Assembly (NCBI RefSeq): GCF_000784355.1
Contig: NZ_KN360928.1
Span: 67,820-131,819 of the forward strand
Reading direction: 5' to 3'
Length of the DNA: 64,000 nucleotides
Origin: Methanolacinia paynteri
Lineage (GTDB): Archaea > Halobacteriota > Methanomicrobia > Methanomicrobiales > Methanomicrobiaceae
Under the pieces are notes generated by a model. The model was given only the letters and a program-made list of their open reading frames with translations. It searched no databases and was not told where the DNA came from. Shown piece by piece: positions 28,133 through 37,777 of this stretch; position 1 is the stretch's first letter, and each line of letters opens with the position of its first letter. The position numbers and the translations under genes are program-made.

Positions 28133-29461
28133 ATGATAACCGTAATAGGAGGAGGACCCGCCGGGAGGCTTGCATCGATGCACCTGGCCCTCGGGGGGAA
28201 AGAAGTAGTTCTTATCGATAAAAGGAAGGAGCTCGGGGGGCAGTGTCTCCATAAAGGATGCATGGTTATCTGTGCACTCAATGATATCGCACGATCCCTT
28301 GAAGACTGCAGGAATTTAAAGGAACTTGGCGTTTTCGATACCGTCCCCGCGACCGACTACTCCCTTGCGTTAAAAGGAATGAAGAAAACGCAGGAGAAAA
28401 TTGCAAATGTCCTTGATAAAGAGACCCGCGATTGTGGTGTTGATGTAGTCACCGGCGAGGTTTCGGTTAACGGAAAGGAGTATACCCTCGACGGGGAGAA
28501 AACGAAGCCAGACAGCCTTATCATTGCGACAGGTTCAATCCCTGCAATCCCACGGGTTGAGGGAATAGGTCTTCCCGGGGTATACAATCCTCATACGATA
28601 ACTGAACATGGCATTCTGCCCGAAAAGCTTGCAATTATTGGAGGAGGAGTTATCGCGGCAGAATACGGCTACATATTCTCCTCATTGGGTGTAGAGACAG
28701 AGATAATATCCAGGAGCTCGTTTTTGAGAGGAAAACCCGAACATCTTGTCAAAGCCGCAAAAAAGGAGCTTGAATCAGTAAATATCAGGGAAAACTCCGC
28801 CCTGCAACGAATTACAGGAGAGGACAACGTCACAGGGGCCGATATAATTCAGAAAGGGGCTGAACTGCATACCGAAGCGGATATGATCCTTATCGCAACA
28901 GGACTTTCACCGAACAGCGGAATGATCTCAGGCATCAAAAAAGGGAACATGGGTGAGATAACTGTCAATGAAAAAATGGAAACAGACATTCCGGGCGTGT
29001 ATGCCGCAGGAGACGTGACAGGTCCACCCTTCCTGACTCCTGTTGCAAGGCTCGAAGGTATAATCGCCGCAGACAATATACTCGGCAAAAAGGTGCGGAG
29101 TATTCCCGAATGCATACCCCAGTCAATAAAACTCCGCTATGAACATTCATTCTTTGAAACGGATAACGAAGACAGAACCGAGATCAGCATTCCGGCACCT
29201 GCAGGTCCGGGTTCCTTCTGGTATGTGCACAAGGGTCATACAGGAAGAACGATGATATCAACAGAAGCAGGAAAGGATAATATCAACGGGATGTACCTCG
29301 GTTCCCCCGGGTCAGGGCCTGCCCTGGCGCAAATGGCTCACAACATCTCTAAATCCGCTGAAACCCCTGATTTTTCAGAATATCTCGAGGTCCATCCATC
29401 CACAGACGGAATACCATACCTCATAAAATATATGAATCAGATGAAGGAGAGTAGGCAATAA
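28133..29461 (+). CDS. Dihydrolipoamide dehydrogenase-like flavoprotein
   Basis: 442-aa pyridine nucleotide-disulfide oxidoreductase. The FAD motif is VIGGGPAGRLASMHLA (about 4-19), and the redox disulfide CLHKGC lies at about 39-44, the pattern of dihydrolipoamide dehydrogenase and mercuric or related reductases. The NAD(P) motif is AIIGGGVIAAEYGYIF (about 168-183), and YAAGDVTGPP is the second FAD-binding stretch. The C-terminal dimer domain carries EVHPSTDG in place of the lipoamide-dehydrogenase HPTxxE motif, so the His-Glu dyad is altered. No 2-oxoacid dehydrogenase subunits are nearby, so the natural disulfide substrate is unknown. Confidence 0.8.
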   Translation: MITVIGGGPAGRLASMHLALGGKEVVLIDKRKELGGQCLHKGCMVICALNDIARSLEDCRNLKELGVFDTVPATDYSLALKGMKKTQEKIANVLDKETRDCGVDVVTGEVSVNGKEYTLDGEKTKPDSLIIATGSIPAIPRVEGIGLPGVYNPHTITEHGILPEKLAIIGGGVIAAEYGYIFSSLGVETEIISRSSFLRGKPEHLVKAAKKELESVNIRENSALQRITGEDNVTGADIIQKGAELHTEADMILIATGLSPNSGMISGIKKGNMGEITVNEKMETDIPGVYAAGDVTGPPFLTPVARLEGIIAADNILGKKVRSIPECIPQSIKLRYEHSFFETDNEDRTEISIPAPAGPGSFWYVHKGHTGRTMISTEAGKDNINGMYLGSPGSGPALAQMAHNISKSAETPDFSEYLEVHPSTDGIPYLIKYMNQMKESRQ

Positions 29462-29498
29462 CAAAGATCTTATTTAATATACAGAACTATTTCTTTAA

Positions 29499-30884
29499 GT
29501 GAGCACAATTTTTAATTGGGACACTGATAATAAGAGCACATTCAACCTGTATTTCTCACTAATTGTAGTATTAGTGCTTTTTCTTATAATGGAGATAACA
29601 TACCAGATGCTCTTTGAAGAGACACTGATGGTTGTCTCCCATATATTTTATTTCCCGATTATTTTATGCTCATTCTTCCTTCAAAAACGCGGCGTAATAA
29701 TATCCACGTTTATTGCAATGGTATACCTGATAATCATCAATTACCTGATTCCGGGTATGTCCGAGATCGTATCCTCAACGATGCAGTTCTATGTTTATAT
29801 CAGCCTTTCAGTCACCGTATCCCTGATCTCGGAAAAAATCAGGCAGGACAGGAGAAAATTCAGCAGTATATTCAACTATTCCGAGAGCGGCATCGGACTT
29901 TACAATGCAAAGACAGGAGAACTGGTTGACAGAAACAAAAAGTTCCTGAAACTGATGGATAACTGGACCATTCTGGACAATCTGAAAAAAATAGAGGATG
30001 CATGTACAACAAAACATGAGGACGGATTTATTGAAAAAATAGATGAGGATTCTTCCGTACATGATTTTGAGATAGCATTTAACGGAGATGACGGCAGGGA
30101 ATATCACGCAATCGTCAATGCATCAAAGATACCGGGTGATTTCGCTGTTCTGACAATAAGCGAAATAACGGAGATCAGATCCTACCAGAAAGAGATCGCT
30201 GCACTGAACAGGGATCTTTCAGATGCAAACGAAAAGGCGAATATGTACCTCGATATCCTCATTCATGATATAAACAATGCAAATGCCGCCTCGCTCGGGT
30301 ATGGAGAACTGATAAAGGAAGGAATTCCAGAAGACGACGAGGTCTATTACGATAAGATGATGACAAGCATCAGGCACAGCAGCAGCATAATTAACAATGT
30401 TGCAAGGATACGGGATATTCACAGTAGCAGTTTCAAAGCTGTACCGACGGATCTCAATAAAGTAATCAAATCCGCAGTGTCCGAATTTACAGATCTAAAT
30501 GTAGATTCCACAGTGCCTGAACTCAGGATAATGGGGGGGCCGCTCCTTACAGATGTATTTTCCATTATTCTCGAAAATTCATCGGTTTACGGAGGAGAAA
30601 ATGTTCAAATATCCATCAGGGCGGATGAAGACAAAGAATTCGCATATATTTCTGTCGAGGATAACGGTCCGGGCATACCTGATTTGAAAAAGGAGAGGCT
30701 TTTCAAAAGATTCCAGCCGGGCGGAGACGGAAGAAGAGGCAGAGGTCTCGGACTTTCCGTGTGCTGGTACATCATGAACAAATATGGCGGAGACATCGGC
30801 GTATCGGACAGAATAGAAGGTAAACCGGAGTCAGGTACGGTTATCACGATTAAACTTAAAAAAGCAGATCAGAATGAAATTTAA
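29499..30884 (+). CDS. Membrane sensor histidine kinase
   Basis: 461 aa from GTG 29499, which comes right after an in-frame stop; a TATA-like run about 20 bp upstream suggests a leaderless message. The N-terminus holds about four TM helices (about 15-110), then a PAS-like segment (about 122-220), a HisKA-like region with the phospho-acceptor motif ILIHDINN, and an intact HATPase domain with N-box (ILENSSVYG), G1 (DNGPGI) and G2 (GRGLGLSV). No response regulator lies directly downstream; its partner may be elsewhere. Convergent with a small unknown gene, overlapping by 4 bp. Confidence 0.85.
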   Translation: MSTIFNWDTDNKSTFNLYFSLIVVLVLFLIMEITYQMLFEETLMVVSHIFYFPIILCSFFLQKRGVIISTFIAMVYLIIINYLIPGMSEIVSSTMQFYVYISLSVTVSLISEKIRQDRRKFSSIFNYSESGIGLYNAKTGELVDRNKKFLKLMDNWTILDNLKKIEDACTTKHEDGFIEKIDEDSSVHDFEIAFNGDDGREYHAIVNASKIPGDFAVLTISEITEIRSYQKEIAALNRDLSDANEKANMYLDILIHDINNANAASLGYGELIKEGIPEDDEVYYDKMMTSIRHSSSIINNVARIRDIHSSSFKAVPTDLNKVIKSAVSEFTDLNVDSTVPELRIMGGPLLTDVFSIILENSSVYGGENVQISIRADEDKEFAYISVEDNGPGIPDLKKERLFKRFQPGGDGRRGRGLGLSVCWYIMNKYGGDIGVSDRIEGKPESGTVITIKLKKADQNEI

Positions 30885-31132
30885 ACAATCATCTGTGCTT
30901 CAATCCAGGCGTGCACAAGATCTTTCAGTTCTCTCTCTGGGATCCCGGGTTTTCCATAATACCTCAGGTACAATTCAAGATCGTCAAGAGTAGGGTGAAT
31001 CACTTTATTTAGGATCTCATCAGCTGTTGCTCCTTTCATATCTTTTGACCTGTATTCTATCAGCTCCGAGAGATGCCTGATCTCATCTATAGATTCAAGG
31101 ATCTCGTTCAGGTTCCTGTTGTTGTCTTCCAT
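30881..31132 (-). CDS. Small acidic protein, function unknown
   Basis: 83 aa, mostly helical and acidic, with no Cys, signal or TM segment. Not a family I know. It overlaps the 3' end of the histidine kinase by 4 bp tail to tail. The ATG at 31132 follows an AT-rich stretch. Existence as a gene is fairly likely. Confidence 0.55.
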   Translation of the reverse strand: MEDNNRNLNEILESIDEIRHLSELIEYRSKDMKGATADEILNKVIHPTLDDLELYLRYYGKPGIPERELKDLVHAWIEAQMIV

Positions 31133-31220
31133 AGATCATTTTCCGGTAGTTGCTTTCAGGATGAAAGCTTTTCTTTGTATTTATGACACAGACACCACGG
31201 GCAGGTGCACTATTAAACAA

Positions 31221-32276
31221 TTATAATTTCTTTTCACAATACTTCCCGGACGTCTCTTTACTTAATGCATATGAGATCTGGCAGGAGATCAGCTCGAGCT
31301 CATCTCTCTCAATTTCCGGAACATCGGATTTTTTGGAGAATACCGCAATAAAACCTGCTACAATCCCCTTCCTGAAAAGGGGATATGACAAAAAAGAACC
31401 CGGACCGGATAAACCGGGCGCATCCTTAGTTTCACCACAGGCTTCATTCCCGGCATATGAATGAAATACAGGATTACCGTTGAGAATCTGATTATTAAAA
31501 TCATTTCTCTCCCAAATCTCCTTAAAATCGCTTCCAAACCTCTCATCATTTCCGACACAGTAATGATTTGAAAACGTTTTTGCGTCATTATTAAGGAATA
31601 TAGCAGCTGCATCAGCATTCAGAGCAGTTTTTGCCGTCTCTGTACCCAGAATAAGGATCTCGTCAGATGAAAATGCAGCTGACATTTTCCGTATCATTTC
31701 GGAATTTATCCTGAAAAGTTCTTCACTCTTTTTCCGGAAGGAGACATCGGTCATCACTAAAGACACCGAACGTTCTCCGTTCTCGAAGATACACGGGTAC
31801 ATCTCCACTTTAAGACAAATTTTTTCATCTCCACGCTTAATGGCAATATCCTCAGCCATATGTTTACCCCTCAGAGCCATATCCAGCGATTCGAAAGGGT
31901 GGTTTCCGTTGTCATCCGAAAGAAAAACATCATGGACCGGCAGACCGTAATAATCTTCAGCCGTCTCTCCGAAGAGTTTAAGAAATGCAGTATTGAACTG
32001 ACGTATCTTCATCCTGTCATCAACGACCAGGATGACATCCGAAAGACAATTAATAAGCGAAGCTACAGGCACTCTTTGCGAGAGATAAAATACCTTGGCC
32101 TGTCCGAACGGAACCATTTCAACTCTTCCGGAAGCCATTAAGACATCAAGATGTCTTGCTATGGTCACCCGGTTCATACTTATTGCTTCCGAGATCTCCC
32201 TTAAGGACATTCCCTGAGGATTATTCTTCAGGATCTCCGTAATTTTTCTGGTGTCGACAAAAATACCCCCTTTCAT
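31221..32276 (-). CDS. wHTH-PAS-GAF one-component regulator
   Basis: 351 aa. The N-terminal winged helix (about 8-65) has helices EISEAISMNRVTIARHLDVL. A PAS domain (about 70-170) contains IRQFNTAFLKLFGETAEDYYG, and a GAF-like domain (about 190-345) ends ELISCQISYALS. No kinase domain is present, so it probably senses a ligand and acts directly on DNA. It faces away from the 590-bp gap and the TPR gene, so that gap could hold control sites for both. Confidence 0.8.
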   Translation of the reverse strand: MKGGIFVDTRKITEILKNNPQGMSLREISEAISMNRVTIARHLDVLMASGRVEMVPFGQAKVFYLSQRVPVASLINCLSDVILVVDDRMKIRQFNTAFLKLFGETAEDYYGLPVHDVFLSDDNGNHPFESLDMALRGKHMAEDIAIKRGDEKICLKVEMYPCIFENGERSVSLVMTDVSFRKKSEELFRINSEMIRKMSAAFSSDEILILGTETAKTALNADAAAIFLNNDAKTFSNHYCVGNDERFGSDFKEIWERNDFNNQILNGNPVFHSYAGNEACGETKDAPGLSGPGSFLSYPLFRKGIVAGFIAVFSKKSDVPEIERDELELISCQISYALSKETSGKYCEKKL

Positions 32277-32863
32277 CTCATTTCAGTTATGGTTCTTTAT
32301 TTAGAAGTCACATATGATGTTGTCCTGACACCAAATATACTGCACCCATATCTGCCCGGCAAATTGGATTAATCAATTAGAAAACAGATATATAGAATAT
32401 ATTTGCCATCTGAATAATTATAAATAAAATACTGCAGCATAAGTATTTGTGCATGTGGATGGACGGTAAGGAGACATGGATTATACCATTACGGTAACGG
32501 TTATTTTTAGGTAGTTTATACACCCCTATGATCAATCCCCCAAAACCCCATCTTCATAAGGAACCTAAATCTCCCCAGATTGCCGTTCCGGAATTCCAAA
32601 CCGCAGCATGAATTTACGCAGACCCCGCTAACTCCGACATATCTGCGTATTATCCATCCAACATTGCACAATTAAAGGTCTTTTCTCCTATAAATTTTGG
32701 TTTTGGCAGGAATGCTTTACCCATTGTTATATTAATATTAATTGACGATTGAGATCTAATTTAAATGATAAAGAAACGATAAATAAAACAGCACCAATAT
32801 TATGATAACCGGATGACACATATAATATTTAATTTATAATGCAGCAGGAGTTTTCAAAAGAGC
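32277..32863. other. Large AT-rich gene-free region
   Basis: About 590 bp between the divergent wHTH-PAS regulator and the TPR gene, with no ORF that looks coding. It contains a short inverted repeat TACCATTACGGTAACGGTTA near 32485-32504, a pyrimidine-rich stretch near 32521-32545, and TATA-like AT tracts near 32818-32838 that probably promote the TPR gene. No repeat copy or known RNA was recognised. Confidence 0.5.
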
Positions 32864-35800
32864 ATGGCATTCTTGGATAAATTAAAAGGACAAAGTGATA
32901 ATCCGAATCCTTGGATCGACAAGGCGACAACCCATTTCGAACAGGGAAAATATCACGAGGCAGTAAAAGAATTTGAAAAGGCAATAGAGATAGATCCCGA
33001 GAACAGCGGGATCTGCTATCTTATGGGAAGGTCACTGATGTATCTTTCAAAATATCAGGATGCTGAAAGATACCTCAAACGTGCAGTGGCAGCTTCCCCG
33101 GAAAACATTCTTGCCTGGCAGGCACTCGGAAATTCTCTCTATGAATCCGGAGATTACCAGGGAGCTCTTCAATGCTTCGATGCAATACTGAAAGCAGATC
33201 CTTCAATAAAAGATATTTTAAATAAAAAAGTGGATCTGCTCGAGCTCCAGGGAGATTACGAACAGGCTGCGGAAACATGCCTTAAACTGCTGGAAATTGA
33301 GCCTGCAAATATCCGCATAAAGGAAAGATTCGGCATATTATGTATGAGAAGCTCGGACTGGGGGAGAGCACTCGACGCATTTTCAGCAGTCATAAGCACC
33401 GACCAGGCAAATACACGCTCAATGGTATATACGGGCGAGATCCTTGAGATCATCGGAAAAAATGACGAAGCCCTTGAAATATACGAAACTGCGTTGAAGC
33501 AGGACCCCTCCTGCATCCCTGCACTATATAACAGAGCGTATCTCCTGGAAAAACTTGGCAGATACTCAGAAGCAGCCGAAGCCTTCAGGGAGATAAACAC
33601 AAACAATCCGAACGATCTAATCGCTGCTTTCAGGAGGGCGACAGATCTTTTCTGGACAGGTGCATATGGTGAATGTGCCCATACAATTGAGATGATACTC
33701 AAAAAGACACCTGATGACATAAAGGCATGGCAGATGATGGGCGTCGCACTGGAACTCCTCGGCGAGTATGAACGGGCTGTAGCGTGCTACGACAATGTCC
33801 TGAAGGCAGCTCCCGCACATTCCGAGACATGGTATCACAGGGGGATCTGCCTCTCCGGCCTCGGCAGGTATACAGAAGCGTTAAACTGTTATGAACATGT
33901 AACTGAACAGACAGGCGGAACGGGAGTCAGCTGGATAAACAACAATGTAGACCTCAGTCTTTTTGACAAAGATACAGCGGAAACACAAAAAGGAACAAAA
34001 ACCAGCATAAAGAAAACAAATCTCCTCCAGATGAAAGGTGATGCATATATGCATCTTGGACGGTTCCATGATGCATACGAATGCTATTCAAAGATTCTCG
34101 AAACGCATCCTGAGAATATTGCCGTATGGAGGAATATCTCGGAATGCCTGATTCGCACAGGTGAGAGCCATAGAGTGGCAGAGGCGCTCAGAAAGGTTCT
34201 TGAAGCCTTTCCGAACGACCAGGGAGCTCTTGAAAAGAAAGGAATTGCCCACCTGAATACAGGGGAATATGAAAAGGCGCTCGAATGCTTTGATGCAATA
34301 CTGAACGAGGATGAGACCAATATATTGGTCTGGGAGATGAGAGCTGACCTCCTCGCAGGCATGGGAATGGCGGAAGAGGCGCTGCAAAGCCTCGATCAGA
34401 TCCTTGCGATATCCCCGGGCGACCAGAAATCCCTTTTGAAGAAAGCAGAGATTCTTTATGCAATGTCTCTTCCTGAAGAAGCAGCAGCATGCCTGGAACC
34501 TATTATCAGTTCAGGAAAGATCAATCTGGTTGCCTGGAAATGCTACATATCTATCCTTGAGACGACCGGAAGGCTTGAAGAGGCATTATCTGCAATTGGC
34601 GAGCTTGAATCAGAAGGACTTGAAGAAGTTGGCCTGAAGACCCAGAAAGCAAGAATCCTCGCGAATATGGGTGATATAGAAGGGTCTGCCCGTGAATATG
34701 AGGAAATAGTCGGGACGCACCCGGAACAGTCAGGCCTTGCCCTCATCCTTGGCCACGAGTTGGAGATTTTGGGGAGACATGAGGAGGCGGCGGCGGCCTT
34801 CGAGCACTTTGTAAGAGCCAACAGGGAAGATGCAGGAGGATGGAGAGAATTCGGCAGATCGCTTGGAAAGATCGGAGAATATGTAAAAGCTGCCAAATCA
34901 TTTGAAAAGGCTGCAGCATTCCGGCCCGAGGACAAGGGAATCCTTTTTGATCAGGCGATGCTTCTCCTTGAGATCGGTGAATATAAACAATCTGCCGACA
35001 TATTCGATGCCCTCAGGGGAAGTGACCCTGATAATCCCGCTGTACGACGCGGAAGGGCCTTTGCACTGGCAGGGGCAAAGAAATACTCCGCAGCAAAAGA
35101 GGCATTTGAAGAATACTTCGAGAAAGCCAAAGAAAGCAGCGATAACGAAGCCAGAAAGGCCCTGGCTGAAGTATGTGAAAAAACAGGCGACTTCGACCTG
35201 GCCGCAGGAAATTATGCTGCCGTGCTTGAGGAGAACAAAGAGGATATTGACACGTGGCTCAGACTTACGAATCTCCTCAGGTATATGAGCAGGTACGAAG
35301 ACGTAATCGAGGCCACTGACAATATCGCCGAATTCGAACCTGAAAACATACCTGCACTTAAGATAAGAGGAGATGTCCTCTACAGGCTTGGGAGATACGA
35401 ACAGGCATCAGAGACATTCCAAAAAGTTCTCGAACTTGATGATTCGAACAGATTATGCAGGATGATGTTTGCCGAATCGCTTATCGAATCGGGCAGATAC
35501 AAGGAGGGCCTCCAGCAGTTCGGAATAGCTCTTGAAGGATCTGAAACAGACCCTGAAAGCTATTACCAGTGTGCAGTCGCCCAGGTTCACATGGGCGGAT
35601 ACGAGAAAGCGATAAAATTCGCAAACCGCGTTCTTGAAAAAGTACCGAATCTCATCGGGGCTATACTTCTCAAGGCCCACGCCAGCGAAAGGTTGGGTCA
35701 ATTTGAAGAGGCTCTGGATCTTTACGAAGAAGCTCTCAGGATAGACAGCAAAAACCACGGCCTTTGGAGTGCCAGGGGCATGCTCCTGATAAGCCTGGGC

Positions 35801-36076
35801 AAATATAACGACGCGGGAAAATCATTTGAAAAAGCTCTCGAATACGGCTCCGAAGATCCAAGTGCATGGTACGGAAAGGCTGTCGCCCTTGAACAGCTCG
35901 GCAAACATGATGCCGCAATAGAGGCTCTGAATAAAGTGCTCGAGATAAAACCGGACGATTCCGCAGCAGCATATAAGAAAGGCATCTGCCTTACCAACCT
36001 TGGTAAATATGCCGAAGCTTCGGAATGTTTCGAAGTAGCATTCAGGAAAGAGAGAAAACAGAAATTTGAAGACTGA
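32864..36076 (+). CDS. Giant tetratricopeptide-repeat protein
   Basis: 1070 aa built almost entirely of TPR units: roughly 27-30 copies of the 34-residue helix pair with W/L-G-Y-A-F-P spacing, for example AWQALGNSLYESGDYQGALQ and AWYGKAVALEQLGKHDAAIE. No signal peptide or TM helix; a short stretch near 350-385 departs from the repeat. Such scaffolds bind other proteins; partners are unknown. A GGAG lies 13 bp before ATG 32864. The three downstream minus-strand regulatory genes and the large upstream gap suggest a signalling context (inference). Confidence 0.9.
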   Translation: MAFLDKLKGQSDNPNPWIDKATTHFEQGKYHEAVKEFEKAIEIDPENSGICYLMGRSLMYLSKYQDAERYLKRAVAASPENILAWQALGNSLYESGDYQGALQCFDAILKADPSIKDILNKKVDLLELQGDYEQAAETCLKLLEIEPANIRIKERFGILCMRSSDWGRALDAFSAVISTDQANTRSMVYTGEILEIIGKNDEALEIYETALKQDPSCIPALYNRAYLLEKLGRYSEAAEAFREINTNNPNDLIAAFRRATDLFWTGAYGECAHTIEMILKKTPDDIKAWQMMGVALELLGEYERAVACYDNVLKAAPAHSETWYHRGICLSGLGRYTEALNCYEHVTEQTGGTGVSWINNNVDLSLFDKDTAETQKGTKTSIKKTNLLQMKGDAYMHLGRFHDAYECYSKILETHPENIAVWRNISECLIRTGESHRVAEALRKVLEAFPNDQGALEKKGIAHLNTGEYEKALECFDAILNEDETNILVWEMRADLLAGMGMAEEALQSLDQILAISPGDQKSLLKKAEILYAMSLPEEAAACLEPIISSGKINLVAWKCYISILETTGRLEEALSAIGELESEGLEEVGLKTQKARILANMGDIEGSAREYEEIVGTHPEQSGLALILGHELEILGRHEEAAAAFEHFVRANREDAGGWREFGRSLGKIGEYVKAAKSFEKAAAFRPEDKGILFDQAMLLLEIGEYKQSADIFDALRGSDPDNPAVRRGRAFALAGAKKYSAAKEAFEEYFEKAKESSDNEARKALAEVCEKTGDFDLAAGNYAAVLEENKEDIDTWLRLTNLLRYMSRYEDVIEATDNIAEFEPENIPALKIRGDVLYRLGRYEQASETFQKVLELDDSNRLCRMMFAESLIESGRYKEGLQQFGIALEGSETDPESYYQCAVAQVHMGGYEKAIKFANRVLEKVPNLIGAILLKAHASERLGQFEEALDLYEEALRIDSKNHGLWSARGMLLISLGKYNDAGKSFEKALEYGSEDPSAWYGKAVALEQLGKHDAAIEALNKVLEIKPDDSAAAYKKGICLTNLGKYAEASECFEVAFRKERKQKFED

Positions 36077-36088
36077 TCCACACCTTTT

Positions 36089-36643
36089 TTAAAGTTTAAT
36101 AAATTCATCAGACAGGCTTTTCAGCTGATTTGTAAGCAAAGGATCTATACTGCCGCTTATACAGATGTATACACCAAGATAATGAAGAAGTCTCAGTTTA
36201 TTGGACAGAAAATGAATGAATTTTATCAGTGTCTGTGAAGGGGTGTAGATTAACATTGTATTTATCGAATCGATAATTACGCATACCTTCTGACCGCCCA
36301 GCCTGGCAAAAGATTTATTCAGTTCAATCCCGATATCCGTAAGACTCCCAGGCTGGTTTATGAAATACATGCTCTCGTCCTTATCTTCAGGAAGTCCGCC
36401 GAGAGCATATTTGGTGATCGAGTCGATAAAAAAGACCTTCTCAACATCAATTCCAGATTTTATATATGATTTCTTCAGAATAGTCGAAGGGTTGTTTATG
36501 GTAATTATGACTACATTATATTCTTTCTCTGTTAGTTTCCTGACAAGATCCGGAGTACAGTCCTGGAACACCTCGGCCGAAGTCTCGGCAAGCACGACTA
36601 ATCCGGCGTCTCCGCCGGCCAGGATCTCATCTATAGAAGCCAT
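36089..36643 (-). CDS. Degenerate KaiC/RecA-like protein
   Basis: 184 aa with a RecA/KaiC-like fold: beta strands, then a Walker B-like VCVIIDSINTMLIY (about 119-132) and LLTNQLKSL near the end. No Walker A loop is visible, so ATPase activity is unlikely. This resembles archaeal DUF7504-type proteins near signalling genes. Its ATG overlaps the last base of the upstream response-regulator gene (TAATG), so the two are probably translated together and may act as a signalling pair. Confidence 0.6.
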   Translation of the reverse strand: MASIDEILAGGDAGLVVLAETSAEVFQDCTPDLVRKLTEKEYNVVIITINNPSTILKKSYIKSGIDVEKVFFIDSITKYALGGLPEDKDESMYFINQPGSLTDIGIELNKSFARLGGQKVCVIIDSINTMLIYTPSQTLIKFIHFLSNKLRLLHYLGVYICISGSIDPLLTNQLKSLSDEFIKL

Positions 36644-37653
36644 TATATTTTAAATAAAAAGTCCAGGTTATCCTCTGATATCTTTCCGTCATCACCGGCA
36701 ACGGCCTTATTCAGTTCGTTGACGTTGCATACGATCTGTCTTATATTTTTTATAAGGACAAGCAGCCTGAGTTTCATCGTTTCAGGATCGGTACCGCTCA
36801 CAACATCATTTACAAGAGCTTCAAGAGACTGTCCGACAAGGGAGACAGGTTCTTTTATCCTCCGTGAGGTCTCAAGAATGAATTCCAGGAATTCCTCTTC
36901 GGACTTTATTACATCCGTTATATCTATGAACGATACAAATACAAGTTTTTTCTTTACGAGATCGTCCGGTGGAAGAGTCGTAACTGAAACAGACAGATCC
37001 ATATCCGTCCCGTCTTTCCTTTTTACGCGTACCCGCCCGATATAATAATCCTTTTCGGCAACCGTATCAAGGATCTTCTTTTTCAAAGCCTTGTTATCGC
37101 CTCCGGCCAGAAAGTCCATTATTGACATGGATGACAGATCATCTCGCGAATATCCGAGCATCCTCAGTGCGGATTCATTTGCATATGTAATTTTCCCGGT
37201 TTCGTATTCTATGATTGAAACCCCGTTTATCGAATGCTCTATTGCATATTCCTTTGTCCTAAGCTCCATCTCGGCCTTCCGCCTGTAAACAGAAATCCTG
37301 ACCTGATGAGAAAGTTCTGCATAGTTGGCTGCGGGGTTCTGGCCTTTCTGGACAACCCCGTCCGCACCACTCCTGAAGGCTTCAATAATTATCTCTTCCC
37401 GGGCCTTTCCTGAAAACAGGACGAAAGGAATCAAAGAGTTTCCATCCCTGATGACCCTCAAGAATTCGAGACCATCCATCTCAGGCATCTCGTAATCAGA
37501 GATAATTGCATCAAACTCTTCTTCTTCCAAAAGTTTCAGTGCTTCTTTTGCAGAAGTCGATGTCCTGATATCATAATCACCGAATTTTGCCAGATAGATC
37601 TCTGCGATGGATAGAATTTCAGGCTCCTCGTCCACCAGTAAAATCTTAATCAT
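36643..37653 (-). CDS. Response regulator-PAS protein
   Basis: 336 aa. The N-terminal receiver domain (about 1-120) has the acidic pocket DEE at 8-10, phospho-acceptor Asp53 in IISDYEMP, and Lys103. A PAS domain (about 135-260) carries ANESALRMLGYSRDDLSSMS. The C-terminal helical part (about 262-325) resembles a HisKA dimerisation region, but no phospho-His or HATPase is visible. It could be an input for the downstream KaiC-like protein. A cognate kinase is not adjacent. Confidence 0.85.
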   Translation of the reverse strand: MIKILLVDEEPEILSIAEIYLAKFGDYDIRTSTSAKEALKLLEEEEFDAIISDYEMPEMDGLEFLRVIRDGNSLIPFVLFSGKAREEIIIEAFRSGADGVVQKGQNPAANYAELSHQVRISVYRRKAEMELRTKEYAIEHSINGVSIIEYETGKITYANESALRMLGYSRDDLSSMSIMDFLAGGDNKALKKKILDTVAEKDYYIGRVRVKRKDGTDMDLSVSVTTLPPDDLVKKKLVFVSFIDITDVIKSEEEFLEFILETSRRIKEPVSLVGQSLEALVNDVVSGTDPETMKLRLLVLIKNIRQIVCNVNELNKAVAGDDGKISEDNLDFLFKI

Positions 37654-37777
37654 ACCTAAACCACTATTCTGAATAAAATGACTAACTAATTGATTAGGCT
37701 GCCAATTTATTAATTTTGTTAAAGGAAGCGGGTTTTATCAAAGCTTTAAATACCTGGCGTCCGCCATATTGTAACTG

